Assembly: GCF_000281715.2 (NCBI RefSeq)
Contig: NZ_CP124576.1
Span: 193,501 to 257,500, forward strand
From: Sphingobium sp. AP49
GTDB taxonomy: Bacteria; Pseudomonadota; Alphaproteobacteria; Sphingomonadales; Sphingomonadaceae
DNA: 64,000 bases
Reading direction: 5' to 3'
Within the stretch, counting starts at the first letter, position 1. Every line of letters begins with the position of its first letter. Of the stretch, positions 53,683 to 61,347 are shown one piece after another. Position numbers and translations under genes: made by a program. The notes beneath the pieces are model-generated. The model was not told the origin of the DNA and made no database searches. It saw only the letters and a list, made by a program, of their open reading frames with translations.

Positions 53683-55227
53683 TCAGCGCGCCAGGATCGG
53701 ACTGTTGCGGATCGTCAGGCCCGCCACATCGTCGAACAGGGCGGGCGGCCGCGCGTCGGGCGTCGCCGTCTCGGCGGAAAAGCGCTCGATCGTCAGCCGC
53801 TCGGCATGGCGCGCCCAGAGTGCCCAGCTGGGCAGCACACCGAACATGCTGGGTTCGGGATAGGCATCGGCCAGTTCGGCGGGCCTGCGCGCCGCATCCT
53901 GCGCCGTGCCGCCGCCCTGATAGGCCAGATGCACGTCGCGCAGCGTCACGTCGCGCACCGGATGGCCCGGCAGGCCGGCAATGCTTGCGGCAAATCTATG
54001 ATCGATCCCGCGCGCATCGACCTCGCTGATCTCGACCCCGTTGATCGCGCCGATACCGGTGCCGTCCGGCCCGCGCCGCCGGTCGCCGATGCGCAGGAAG
54101 ATCGGCGCCGTCGTCACCTCGCGCATCGTCAGCCGCCGCGCGACGATATGTTCCATTACCCCGCCGTCGACGGTTTCCAGCGCCAGCCCGCGACAGCGGG
54201 TGAAGCGGCAATCCTCGATCCGGATATTGCGATAGCCACCATTGCTTTCGGTGCCGAGCTTGATCCGGCCGGTGACCCGGTCCTGGTCGGGCGCGATCTG
54301 CTGCGTGGTGCGCTTCGTGCCATCCAGCATCGATCCCATGTCATAGCCGGAGACGTCGCAGTCGCGGATCAGGATATTCTCCGCCGCGATCGCGCGGCCC
54401 AGCGCATAGCTGCTCTTGACGACGATGCCGTCGTCATTGGGGGAATTGACCCGACAGCGTTCCACCACCACGTCGCGCACGCAGTCTAGGTCGATGCCGT
54501 CGCGCTCGGTATCGATTGCCAGATTGTCGATGCGCAATTGCTGCGTACCGGTCGCGATGATCGCGAAATGCCCGCCTTTCAGGATCGAAAAGCCGCTCAA
54601 ATGAATGTTTCGGCCGTTTTTCAGCGCGATCGCCTTGTTGCCAAGGCCATTCATCTTCGCGGCATCGGGCTCCAGTTCGGCAATCTGCGCGTCGCTCATC
54701 CCGCGCATCGACAGCGGCCGTTCGCCCGCCTGCTTCTTCCAGCGCGCGCCCGGCCCGTCGCGGGTCAGGCCCAGGCCATGGATCATGCCGGGGCCAAGAA
54801 TCGCGACCTCGACCAGATCCTCGCCCCAGATCAGGCTGTTATGCCAATGGCTATGGCCGAAATCCTGATAAAGCTGGTCGATCCCGTTCTCGGGCAGGTC
54901 ATAGCGGCCGGCATGGCGCGCCGGATCGGCCGCCTCGATCACCGCGCCGTCGCCAATGACCAAAGTGACATGGCTCTTCAGCCGGATCGAGAAACTGAGA
55001 TAGCGGCCGCGCGGCAGCAGCACCGTGCCGCCCCCTGCCTGCGACGCGGCCAGGATCGCCGCATTGATCGCATCGCTGTCGATCGCCATGCCGTCGCCGC
55101 GCGCGCCATGATCGCGCACGTCGAACCGCCGCGTCGCATGACCGGCAAAGGGGAAGGCAGTGCCGGGCGCCAGCAGCGCGCCGACGGCCAGGCCCAGGCT
55201 GATCTCGCGCCGGCTCATCTTCAGCAT
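53683..55227 (-). CDS. GH28 pectinase-like enzyme, exported (rhamnogalacturonan type)
   Basis: 514 residues with a twin-Arg-type signal (MSRREISLGLAVGALLAPGTAFP). Beta-helix with ERDGIDLDCVRDVVVERC, NSPNDDGIVVKSSYALG and GRIKLGTESNGGYRNI as GH28 catalytic blocks. As in the paralogue at 47509, the usual Gly-His-Gly is absent (CDVSGYDMGSMLDGT). It probably cleaves rhamnogalacturonan or exo-hydrolyses galacturonate in the periplasm. The first ATG is given; a second 9 bases later is equally possible. It follows the CE12 gene by 3 bases. Confidence 0.87.
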   Translation of the reverse strand: MLKMSRREISLGLAVGALLAPGTAFPFAGHATRRFDVRDHGARGDGMAIDSDAINAAILAASQAGGGTVLLPRGRYLSFSIRLKSHVTLVIGDGAVIEAADPARHAGRYDLPENGIDQLYQDFGHSHWHNSLIWGEDLVEVAILGPGMIHGLGLTRDGPGARWKKQAGERPLSMRGMSDAQIAELEPDAAKMNGLGNKAIALKNGRNIHLSGFSILKGGHFAIIATGTQQLRIDNLAIDTERDGIDLDCVRDVVVERCRVNSPNDDGIVVKSSYALGRAIAAENILIRDCDVSGYDMGSMLDGTKRTTQQIAPDQDRVTGRIKLGTESNGGYRNIRIEDCRFTRCRGLALETVDGGVMEHIVARRLTMREVTTAPIFLRIGDRRRGPDGTGIGAINGVEISEVDARGIDHRFAASIAGLPGHPVRDVTLRDVHLAYQGGGTAQDAARRPAELADAYPEPSMFGVLPSWALWARHAERLTIERFSAETATPDARPPALFDDVAGLTIRNSPILAR

Positions 55228-55230
55228 GGC

Positions 55231-56442
55231 TCAGTTGCCCGCCGGCCGCACATCGCTATGCGCCCGGCTTGGCACGATTGCCACCTGCGCGGCGCTCGGC
55301 GGCTGGGCGGGCACGAAGGGCGCGGCGACGATATGGGGCGCCAGTTCGGGGATCTGTGCCCTGATCCGTTCGGCCACCGCGCTCGCCAGCAGCCAGGCAC
55401 CATAATTATTATGATGGGTCTTGTCCTTGCCGCCATCATTGAAGGCGGTCGGCGCGACCTGCGGTCCCAGCGCCTCATAAATGGCCCGGCTGTCGGCATT
55501 GAGGTCGATCAGCGGCACCCGTTCCTCGGCCGCCAGTTTGCGCACCGCATCGGCATAGCTGCCCAGCGTATCCTTGATGCGGCCGCTCTCGTCGAAATTG
55601 CGTCGCTCGGGTGACGTCACCAGCGCCGCATGGGCGCCGCGCCGCCGCGCCTCGGCGATGTAGGCCCGCAGATAGGCGGGGTAGGTGGTCGCCGCATCGG
55701 CATAGGTTTGCGGCCATTCCTGCTTCTGGTCATTATGGCCGAACTGGATGAACAGCCAGTCGCCCGGCTTCACCGCCGACAGCAGCTTGTCGAAGCGCAG
55801 GTCGGTCAGGAAGGATTTGAGCGTCGCGCCCGACTTGGCATGGTTGGCGACCGCAACCGTCCCGTCCAGCATCGCCGGCAGCATCTGGCCCCAGCTCGCC
55901 GCCGGTTCGGCCGCCTGGTCGGTCACGGTCGAATCGCCCGCCAGGAAAAGGGTCGGCGCGCTCACCGGCTCGATCGTCACCGACGCGACCTGCGGCTTGC
56001 CCAGAAATTCCAGCGTCAGCCGGTCGTCCCACGTATATTCGCGCGCATCTCCTGGTGTGATCCGCACCATTGTCCCGCCCGGCGCATTGGCGGGTGGTGG
56101 GGGCAAGGCAGGGCTGCGGACATTGACCAGGAACTGCCGCTCGACGAACTGCCCCTTCTTGGTCGCGACATTGCGCAGCATCAGCCGCCGTGCTTCGGCC
56201 TTCACCGTGGTTTCGCCGGCTGCCTTGCGGTCTCCCAGCTTCAGCGTCACTCGATAGGTGCCGTCGGGCACGGCCACCGAAAACAGGAAATCATCGTCCG
56301 TGCTGCCTGGCTCCACACCATGGCCACCGGTCTGATAGGGCGTCTGCCTGTCGGCGCTGCGCGATGACAGGTCGAAGGATTGCGGCGTGGCGATGGAGGA
56401 TCCTGCCATCAGGATCAGGGCAAGGCTGGTGCTGAGCGGCAT
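55231..56442 (-). CDS. Exported rhamnogalacturonan acetylesterase (CE12-type) with N-terminal beta-sandwich
   Basis: 403 residues. Signal peptide MPLSTSLALILMAGSSIA. Residues about 20-160 form a malectin-like beta-sandwich (DDFLFSVAVPDGTYRVTLKLGD; PANAPGGTMVRITPGD) probably binding carbohydrate; the SGNH domain follows with LAGDSTVTD (Ser), NHAKSGATL, FIQFGHND (Asn) and DKTHHNNYGA (Asp, His). It deacetylates RG-I. It is the first gene of unit C, divergent from the receptor gene, with at least four operator-like palindromes between them. The start at 56442 gives a normal signal; its ribosome site is weak. Confidence 0.88.
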   Translation of the reverse strand: MPLSTSLALILMAGSSIATPQSFDLSSRSADRQTPYQTGGHGVEPGSTDDDFLFSVAVPDGTYRVTLKLGDRKAAGETTVKAEARRLMLRNVATKKGQFVERQFLVNVRSPALPPPPANAPGGTMVRITPGDAREYTWDDRLTLEFLGKPQVASVTIEPVSAPTLFLAGDSTVTDQAAEPAASWGQMLPAMLDGTVAVANHAKSGATLKSFLTDLRFDKLLSAVKPGDWLFIQFGHNDQKQEWPQTYADAATTYPAYLRAYIAEARRRGAHAALVTSPERRNFDESGRIKDTLGSYADAVRKLAAEERVPLIDLNADSRAIYEALGPQVAPTAFNDGGKDKTHHNNYGAWLLASAVAERIRAQIPELAPHIVAAPFVPAQPPSAAQVAIVPSRAHSDVRPAGN

Positions 56443-56578
56443 GACACAAACATCCTGAGCGGGACAAATAGGGGAGCGCGCCAAGACGCGCTCCCCCAAG
56501 AAAACCGCCCGTGCAGAGGCGGAAGTCGGAATCCGGTCGCGATCACGATGGGATCGGTCTCATAAATTGATAGCATGA

Positions 56579-56607
56579 TCCATATATAGGGAAAAAATTT
56601 TGGTCAA
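56579..56607 (-). promoter_or_regulatory. Possible promoter of unit C
   Basis: On the minus strand TTGACC (56607-56602) is spaced 17 bases from TATGGA (56584-56579). The -10 part overlaps the palindrome at 56580-56591, as expected for a repressed promoter. Confidence 0.35.
56580..56591. promoter_or_regulatory. IclR-type operator
   Basis: CCATATATAGGG, near-identical to CCCATATATAGGGG at 60594 in front of the second IclR gene. Confidence 0.5.
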
Positions 56608-56643
56608 TCCCTCCCTGATGCCGGGCAATCAGCATGAATTACG

Positions 56644-56655
56644 CCCACATAGTGG
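56644..56655. promoter_or_regulatory. IclR-type operator
   Basis: CCCACATAGTGG: inverted arms CCAC/GTGG around ATA. Confidence 0.5.
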
Positions 56656-56664
56656 TACTTGCGC

Positions 56665-56675
56665 TCATATTATGA
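56665..56675. promoter_or_regulatory. Palindrome related to the operator family
   Basis: TCATA-T-TATGA is a perfect inverted repeat with the same layout as CCATA-T-TATGG upstream of rhaM. Confidence 0.4.
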
Positions 56676-56720
56676 TTTTTGTGGAAATGAGGTGAAATAT
56701 AATATAGTGTGACACAAAAT

Positions 56721-56735
56721 TTCACATAGTGGGAA
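56721..56735. promoter_or_regulatory. IclR-type operator close to the receptor start
   Basis: TTCACATAGTGGGAA, 34 bases before the receptor ATG and downstream of TATAAT at 56698, a position suited to block transcription. Confidence 0.5.
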
Positions 56736-56769
56736 TGCCGGCGAGGGTCGGAACATTGGGGAGGAAGTC

Positions 56770-59715
56770 ATGATCGAGCATTACAGCCGTATTGCGTCCG
56801 CGCGCCGTTCGTCGGTGATCGCACTCGCCGTTGCCATGATGGCGGGCGCGCCGGCCTATGCGCAGGAACAGGCACCGCAGGCGCAGCCTGACCAGGAAAC
56901 CGCCGATATCGTCGTCACCGGCTTCCGCGCCTCGCTCAACAACGCGCTCAGCATGAAGCGTAAGGAAGCTGCAGCCGTCGACTCGATCGTTGCCGAAGAC
57001 ATCGGCAAGTTCCCCGACTCCAACCTTGCCGAATCGATGCAGCGGGTGCCCGGCGTGGCGCTGGCGCGCGGCGATGGCGGCGAAGGCCGGAACATCTCCG
57101 TCCGTGGCCTTGGCGCGGCCTTCACTCGCGTCCGCATCAACGGCATGGAAGGTTCGGCCCAGACCGGCTCGTCCGACATCTATGGTGGCGGCAATAATGG
57201 CCGCAGCTTCGACTTCAACGTCTTCTCGACCGAAATCTTCTCCGCCCTGTCGGTCCGCAAGACGCCCTCGGCCGATGTCGAGGAAGGATCGCTTGGCGCC
57301 ACGGTCGATCTGACCGCACCCAAGCCGCTCGACCAGAAGGAGGATTTCGTCCTCGCGGCGACCGCGCGCGGCGTCTATAATGAACTGTCGAAGAAGTTTG
57401 ACCCGCGCGCCTCGCTGCTGGTCGGCAAGAAGTTCGACGATGGCCGCTTCGGCGTCCTCGCCTCGCTGGCCTATCAGAAGCGCAACATTCGCGAAGTGGG
57501 CTATTCGGCGGTCGACATCCTGTCGGCGAACACCAATGGTGGCTTCTGCTCGCCCCTGGGCTTCGCGCCGCAAAACCCGGCCAATAATGTGCTCAAGGGT
57601 ACCGATGCGGCCAATTGCTCGACCGGCAATCCCCGCACGAGCAACGCTGACGCTTATCAGACCGTGTTCGACGCGCGCCGCGACGACATGCCCAATGCAG
57701 CGGGCAGCGGCGCTTTCTTCCCGCGCATTCCGCGCTATCTGAACTCGACCCAGAAGCAGGAACGCATCGGCGGCACGCTGTCGCTGCAGTTCCAGCCGGA
57801 CGACGATACCGATATCTCGGTCGATACCCTCTACTCGCGGTTCCATGTCGTGCGGAACGACAATTATATTGAGGCGATCAGTTTCGGCCGTTCGGCCTCG
57901 AACAATGGCCAGCCGATGACCTCGATCAAGGATGTCGATCTGACGCCGGAAGGCGGCCTGGTCTATGGCTTGTTTGACGGCGTCGACGTCCGTTCGGAAG
58001 GGCTGCGTGACGATTTCGTCACCACTTTCAAGCAGGCCAACCTGAACTTCAAACACCGCTTCACCGACAATTTCGAGGTGACCGGTCTGTTCGGCATGAA
58101 CGACTCGAAGTGGACGGAACGCCAGCGCCTGCAATATTTCATGGATGCGATCGATACCGACAATTTCTCGATCGACTATCGTGACGGCGGCTCGACCCCG
58201 CTGCTCGGCTTCGGTTTCGATGTGTCGGATCCGACCAACTTCAACTTCGCGCCGGGCCGCGCCGACGGCACCGTGCTGGGTGGCTTCAGCCTGCAGGGCA
58301 AGCCTTCGACCAACCGGACCAAGGGCACCACGGCAGAACTCAACTTCGCCTGGACCGTCTCGCCCGCGCTGACGCTGAAGGCCGGCGCCCAGTATCGCCA
58401 GAGCGACTTCACGCTCAAGACCACCAACTATTATACCGCCGATACCATCGTGAAGGGCCTGCCTGCCGGTACCTCGCTGGCCAGCCTGACGCGCCAGATC
58501 AGCGGCGTCGACAAGCTCTGGGGCCGCGGCGCGCCGGACAGCTGGGCCTCGATCGACCCGCAGAAGCTCTATGATGCGCTCGACCTGGATGCCAGCCGCC
58601 CCTGCTATGTCGAATGCGGTGCGGTCAGCAACCGCGTGCGCGAGGATGTGGTCAGCGCCTATGTCATGGGCAATTTCGACCTCAGCGATGCGGTCGGCTT
58701 CGGCCTGCGCGGCGATGCGGGCGTGCGCTATGTCAGCACCGACCAATTCTCCTCGGGCTATAATGCCATCCCGCTCGCCAGCTCGCCGACCGGCATCACC
58801 GGGGCCTTTCTGGGCGTGACCAACAAATATGAAGACTGGCTGCCCTCGGCGAACGTCGTGATCGAACCGATCGACAATCTGCTGTTCCGCTTCTCGGCGG
58901 CCAAGACCCTGGCCCGTGCAGAACTGGCCTCGCTGACCCCGACCCGCAGCGTCAATGCCACCACCCGCAACGGCAGCATCGGCAATGCCAATTTGTCGCC
59001 GATCCGGGCCAATACCTTCGACGCGGCGGTGGAATGGTATTTCCGCCCCGGCGCGCTGCTGTCGGCGGCCTTCTTCTACAAGGATATCAAATCCTATATC
59101 CAGAATGTGACGACGCTGATCCCGTTCAACCAGCTCGGCCTGCCCGACGCGCTGCTGATCGGCACCAATACCCAGCCCGACGAACTGTTCAGCGTTTCGC
59201 AGCCGACCAACACGCCGGGTGGCCCGCTCAAGGGCATTGAACTCAACGCCCAGATTCCCTTCGACTTCCTGGGCGGTGGCTTCATCAGCCATTTCGGCGC
59301 ACTGGCCAACTACACCCATGTCACCTCGAAGATCGATTACTGCCTGACCAGTGCGGGTGGTGTCTGCACGACGACGACGACCAACGATCTCATTGGCCTG
59401 TCCAAGAATACGGCGTCGGGTACGCTTTATTATGAAGACAGCAAGTTCAGCATCCGCAGCACGGTCAACTGGCGCGACGGCTTCATTCGCGGCATCCCGG
59501 CCTCGCCGGGCAGCGACCTGCTGGGCAATGATCCGACCTTGTTCGTCGATGCTTCGGCTTCGTACAATATCAACGACCGGTTCAAGATCATCGTGGAGGC
59601 GACCAACCTCACCGACGAACAGAACCGCCTCTATGTCGACAGCGTCCGCAAGGACACGCTGTTCGAGACGCGCATCGGCCGGACCTTCACCGTGGGCGTC
59701 AACTACCGCATGTAA
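56770..59715 (+). CDS. TonB-dependent receptor, probable RG-I oligosaccharide importer
   Basis: 981 residues. Signal peptide (ends AGAPAYAQ), TonB box (TADIVVTGFRASLNNALSMKR), and a plug of the Caulobacter/Xanthomonas carbohydrate-receptor type (VAEDIGKFPDSNLAESMQRVPGVALARGDGGEGRNISVRGLG; RKTPSADVEEGSLGATVDL), then a barrel ending in an aromatic-Met tail (FTVGVNYRM). GGGGAGGAAG precedes the ATG. Its plug type and its place head-to-head with the RG-I enzyme unit, sharing operators, indicate that it brings rhamnogalacturonan oligosaccharides through the outer membrane. No SusD partner is present, as expected outside Bacteroidetes. Confidence 0.94.
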   Translation: MIEHYSRIASARRSSVIALAVAMMAGAPAYAQEQAPQAQPDQETADIVVTGFRASLNNALSMKRKEAAAVDSIVAEDIGKFPDSNLAESMQRVPGVALARGDGGEGRNISVRGLGAAFTRVRINGMEGSAQTGSSDIYGGGNNGRSFDFNVFSTEIFSALSVRKTPSADVEEGSLGATVDLTAPKPLDQKEDFVLAATARGVYNELSKKFDPRASLLVGKKFDDGRFGVLASLAYQKRNIREVGYSAVDILSANTNGGFCSPLGFAPQNPANNVLKGTDAANCSTGNPRTSNADAYQTVFDARRDDMPNAAGSGAFFPRIPRYLNSTQKQERIGGTLSLQFQPDDDTDISVDTLYSRFHVVRNDNYIEAISFGRSASNNGQPMTSIKDVDLTPEGGLVYGLFDGVDVRSEGLRDDFVTTFKQANLNFKHRFTDNFEVTGLFGMNDSKWTERQRLQYFMDAIDTDNFSIDYRDGGSTPLLGFGFDVSDPTNFNFAPGRADGTVLGGFSLQGKPSTNRTKGTTAELNFAWTVSPALTLKAGAQYRQSDFTLKTTNYYTADTIVKGLPAGTSLASLTRQISGVDKLWGRGAPDSWASIDPQKLYDALDLDASRPCYVECGAVSNRVREDVVSAYVMGNFDLSDAVGFGLRGDAGVRYVSTDQFSSGYNAIPLASSPTGITGAFLGVTNKYEDWLPSANVVIEPIDNLLFRFSAAKTLARAELASLTPTRSVNATTRNGSIGNANLSPIRANTFDAAVEWYFRPGALLSAAFFYKDIKSYIQNVTTLIPFNQLGLPDALLIGTNTQPDELFSVSQPTNTPGGPLKGIELNAQIPFDFLGGGFISHFGALANYTHVTSKIDYCLTSAGGVCTTTTTNDLIGLSKNTASGTLYYEDSKFSIRSTVNWRDGFIRGIPASPGSDLLGNDPTLFVDASASYNINDRFKIIVEATNLTDEQNRLYVDSVRKDTLFETRIGRTFTVGVNYRM

Positions 59716-59740
59716 TTTCCCGGTCCTCCCCAAACTTAAA

Positions 59741-59776
59741 GGGCGCGGTCACCATCGGTGATCGCGCCCATTTTCT
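59741..59776. terminator. Terminator between receptor and second IclR gene
   Basis: GGGCGCGGTCACC / GGTGATCGCGCCC forms a 13-bp stem with one wobble and an ATC loop, followed by ATTTTCTTT. It lies between converging genes and may serve both. Confidence 0.75.
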
Positions 59777-59792
59777 TTATTGGGGTGAGCGG

Positions 59793-60584
59793 TCAGCGCT
59801 GGCCGCTAAAGCCCACGGCGGCGCTGATCTGCTCGGCCGACCGCATCACCTGCTCGGCCAGCGCCGGGCGGACGTCGTCGGTCAGATAATGGGCGGCGCT
59901 GGCGATCGAGATCGCGACGCAGATCTGGCCCTTGGCATCGCGCACCGGCACCGCGATCGACCGTACGCCATCGCCCAGTTCGCTGTCGTGCAGCACCTCG
60001 CCGCGCGTCTTGTGAATCCGCATCTCGGCAATATAGGCATCGATCTGCGCCCGGCTGACGTCGCCCCCCTTGGCCTCGACATAGAGGCGTTCCCAGCTTG
60101 CCTCATCCTCGTCCAGCAGCAGTGCCTTGCCTAGGCCCGTCTCGGCAATCGGCCGGCGGTCGCCCGGCGCGGTCGCGACGCGCAGCCGTTGAGAGCCGGT
60201 GGCCCGGTCCAGATGGCGCGACCAATCGCCTTCGCGTTTGCCCACGAACACACAGAATCCGGTCTTTTCCGACAGCAACTCCATGAACGGGCGGGCAACG
60301 CGGACATAGTCGATCTGTTCGGTCGCCAGCACGCCCAACTGCAACAGCTTGGGGCCGAGCGCGAAGCCATTGCGCGTCACCGCCAGATAGTCGCGCGATT
60401 TCAGCGCCTGGACCAGCCGGTGCGCGGTGGTCTTGCTCATGCCCAGCTTGCGGGCGAGGTCGGCGGCGCGGATCGGTCCATCGATCACCTCGTCCATGAT
60501 GTCCAGCGCCCGCATCAGGGTCTGCGTGCCCTTGACGCCCTGTTCCTGCTTGTCTTCGTTATCCTGCATTTCTGGTCCCGCCAT
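59793..60584 (-). CDS. IclR-family regulator, second of the locus
   Basis: 263 residues: winged helix (RAADLARKLGMSKTTAHRLVQALKSRDYL) and effector domain (VFVGKREGDWSRHLDRATG, RPIAETGLGKALLL, GDGVRSIAVPVRDAKG). Clearly homologous to the IclR protein at 32354. The start at 60584 (MAGPEMQDNED) is preferred, with GGGACGG upstream; 60569 is an alternative. Its own upstream region carries CCCATATATAGGGG and CCCACATATCGG, so it probably represses itself and the neighbouring receptor and unit C. Effector unknown; KduI/KduD intermediates or galacturonate derivatives are plausible. Confidence 0.9.
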   Translation of the reverse strand: MAGPEMQDNEDKQEQGVKGTQTLMRALDIMDEVIDGPIRAADLARKLGMSKTTAHRLVQALKSRDYLAVTRNGFALGPKLLQLGVLATEQIDYVRVARPFMELLSEKTGFCVFVGKREGDWSRHLDRATGSQRLRVATAPGDRRPIAETGLGKALLLDEDEASWERLYVEAKGGDVSRAQIDAYIAEMRIHKTRGEVLHDSELGDGVRSIAVPVRDAKGQICVAISIASAAHYLTDDVRPALAEQVMRSAEQISAAVGFSGQR

Positions 60585-60593
60585 GATTTCCGT

Positions 60594-60607
60594 CCCATAT
60601 ATAGGGG
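60594..60607. promoter_or_regulatory. IclR-type operator upstream of the second IclR gene
   Basis: CCCATATATAGGGG, almost perfectly palindromic, 10 bases before the start codon. The best conserved member of the motif family in the window. Confidence 0.55.
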
Positions 60608-60610
60608 CGT

Positions 60611-60633
60611 CCCACATATCGGAAACGATTTCC
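60611..60633. promoter_or_regulatory. Second operator-like site and adjacent palindrome
   Basis: CCCACATATCGG (60611-60622) is followed without gap by GGAAA-CGA-TTTCC (60621-60633), another inverted repeat. Confidence 0.4.
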
Positions 60634-60653
60634 GCAACGTCGCCACATTGTCG

Positions 60654-60689
60654 AAAAAAAAGGCCCGCCGGTACCAAGACCGGCGAGCC
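60654..60689 (-). terminator. Rho-independent terminator after pal
   Basis: On the minus strand GGCTCGCCGGT / ACCGGCGGGCC (11-bp stem, one wobble) is followed by a run of T (60661-60654). It ends the tol-pal unit before the IclR promoter. Confidence 0.85.
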
Positions 60690-60716
60690 CTTGAGCCGTC
60701 GTGCGACCCGACGGGA

Positions 60717-61229
60717 TCAATATTGGACGGTGACCGTCACCGCGCGGCGGTTCTGCGCCCAGCTGGCCTCGTCCGAACCCAGGGCGGCGGGGCGTTCCTT
60801 GCCATAGCTGACGGTGTTGATGCGGCTGGGATCGATACCCAGCGACGCGAGATAATTTTTGGCGGCATTGGCGCGGCGGTCGCCCAGCGCGATATTATAG
60901 TCGCGCGTCCCGCGTTCGTCGGCATGGCCCTCGACGGTGACGCGCACGCTCGGATTCTGCTGCAGCCAGGCGGCCTGGCTCTGCAGCGTCGCCTGATCCT
61001 CGGCATCGACATCATATTGGTCGAGGCCAAAGAAGATGCGGTCGGACGAGACCGATGCGATGAAGTCGGCCTGGCTGCCCTTGGCCGGGCCGGCCGGACC
61101 GGTGGGGCCGCTCGGCTGGGTCGTGTCGCTGCCGCCCGGCGCCGGCGGCAAATCGGCCGGCGGCTTCTTGGAACAGGCGGCAAGGGCAAGAACGGCGGTT
61201 GCCATCAGCAGGGGCCGGGTCATCTTCAT
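60717..61229 (-). CDS. pal: Peptidoglycan-associated lipoprotein Pal
   Basis: 170 residues. Lipobox LALAACSKK near residue 20, a Pro/Gly-rich linker (PPAPGGSDTTQPSGPTGPAGP), and an OmpA-like domain with VTVEGHADERGTRDYNIALGDRRANAAKNYL, which binds meso-diaminopimelate of peptidoglycan. It anchors the outer membrane to the wall and works with TolB during cell division. AGGAG lies 7 bases before the ATG. tolB is 118 bases upstream on the same strand. Confidence 0.97.
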   Translation of the reverse strand: MKMTRPLLMATAVLALAACSKKPPADLPPAPGGSDTTQPSGPTGPAGPAKGSQADFIASVSSDRIFFGLDQYDVDAEDQATLQSQAAWLQQNPSVRVTVEGHADERGTRDYNIALGDRRANAAKNYLASLGIDPSRINTVSYGKERPAALGSDEASWAQNRRAVTVTVQY

Positions 61230-61347
61230 CGGGGTCTCCTAGATATCGCCATCGTGCCACCCGCTCGGGTGACATACATGGTTGGTAAAAGTCGTTACGC
61301 TGTCAAGACGATGGGGTTCCAAAATCCGCAAGATTCCTGTGGAAATC

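Larger units (their letters stand above)
56443..56769. other. Divergent control region between unit C and the RG-I receptor gene
   Basis: 327 bases, no gene, clearly AT-rich from 56570 to 56735. It carries four palindromes of the CCCAYATA family (listed separately), a possible minus-strand promoter at 56579-56607 and TATAAT at 56698-56703 on the plus strand. It probably drives both the receptor and unit C. Confidence 0.7.

Noticed and set aside
56722..59733. 1003-codon open frame antisense to the RG-I receptor
   Set aside because: Same antisense artefact: biased composition, no recognisable domain, covers the divergent promoter region.
20574..60584. Genomic island or recent horizontal transfer of the whole pectin locus
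   Set aside because: No integrase, tRNA border, direct repeats or obvious GC/codon shift relative to clpB or tol genes was seen.
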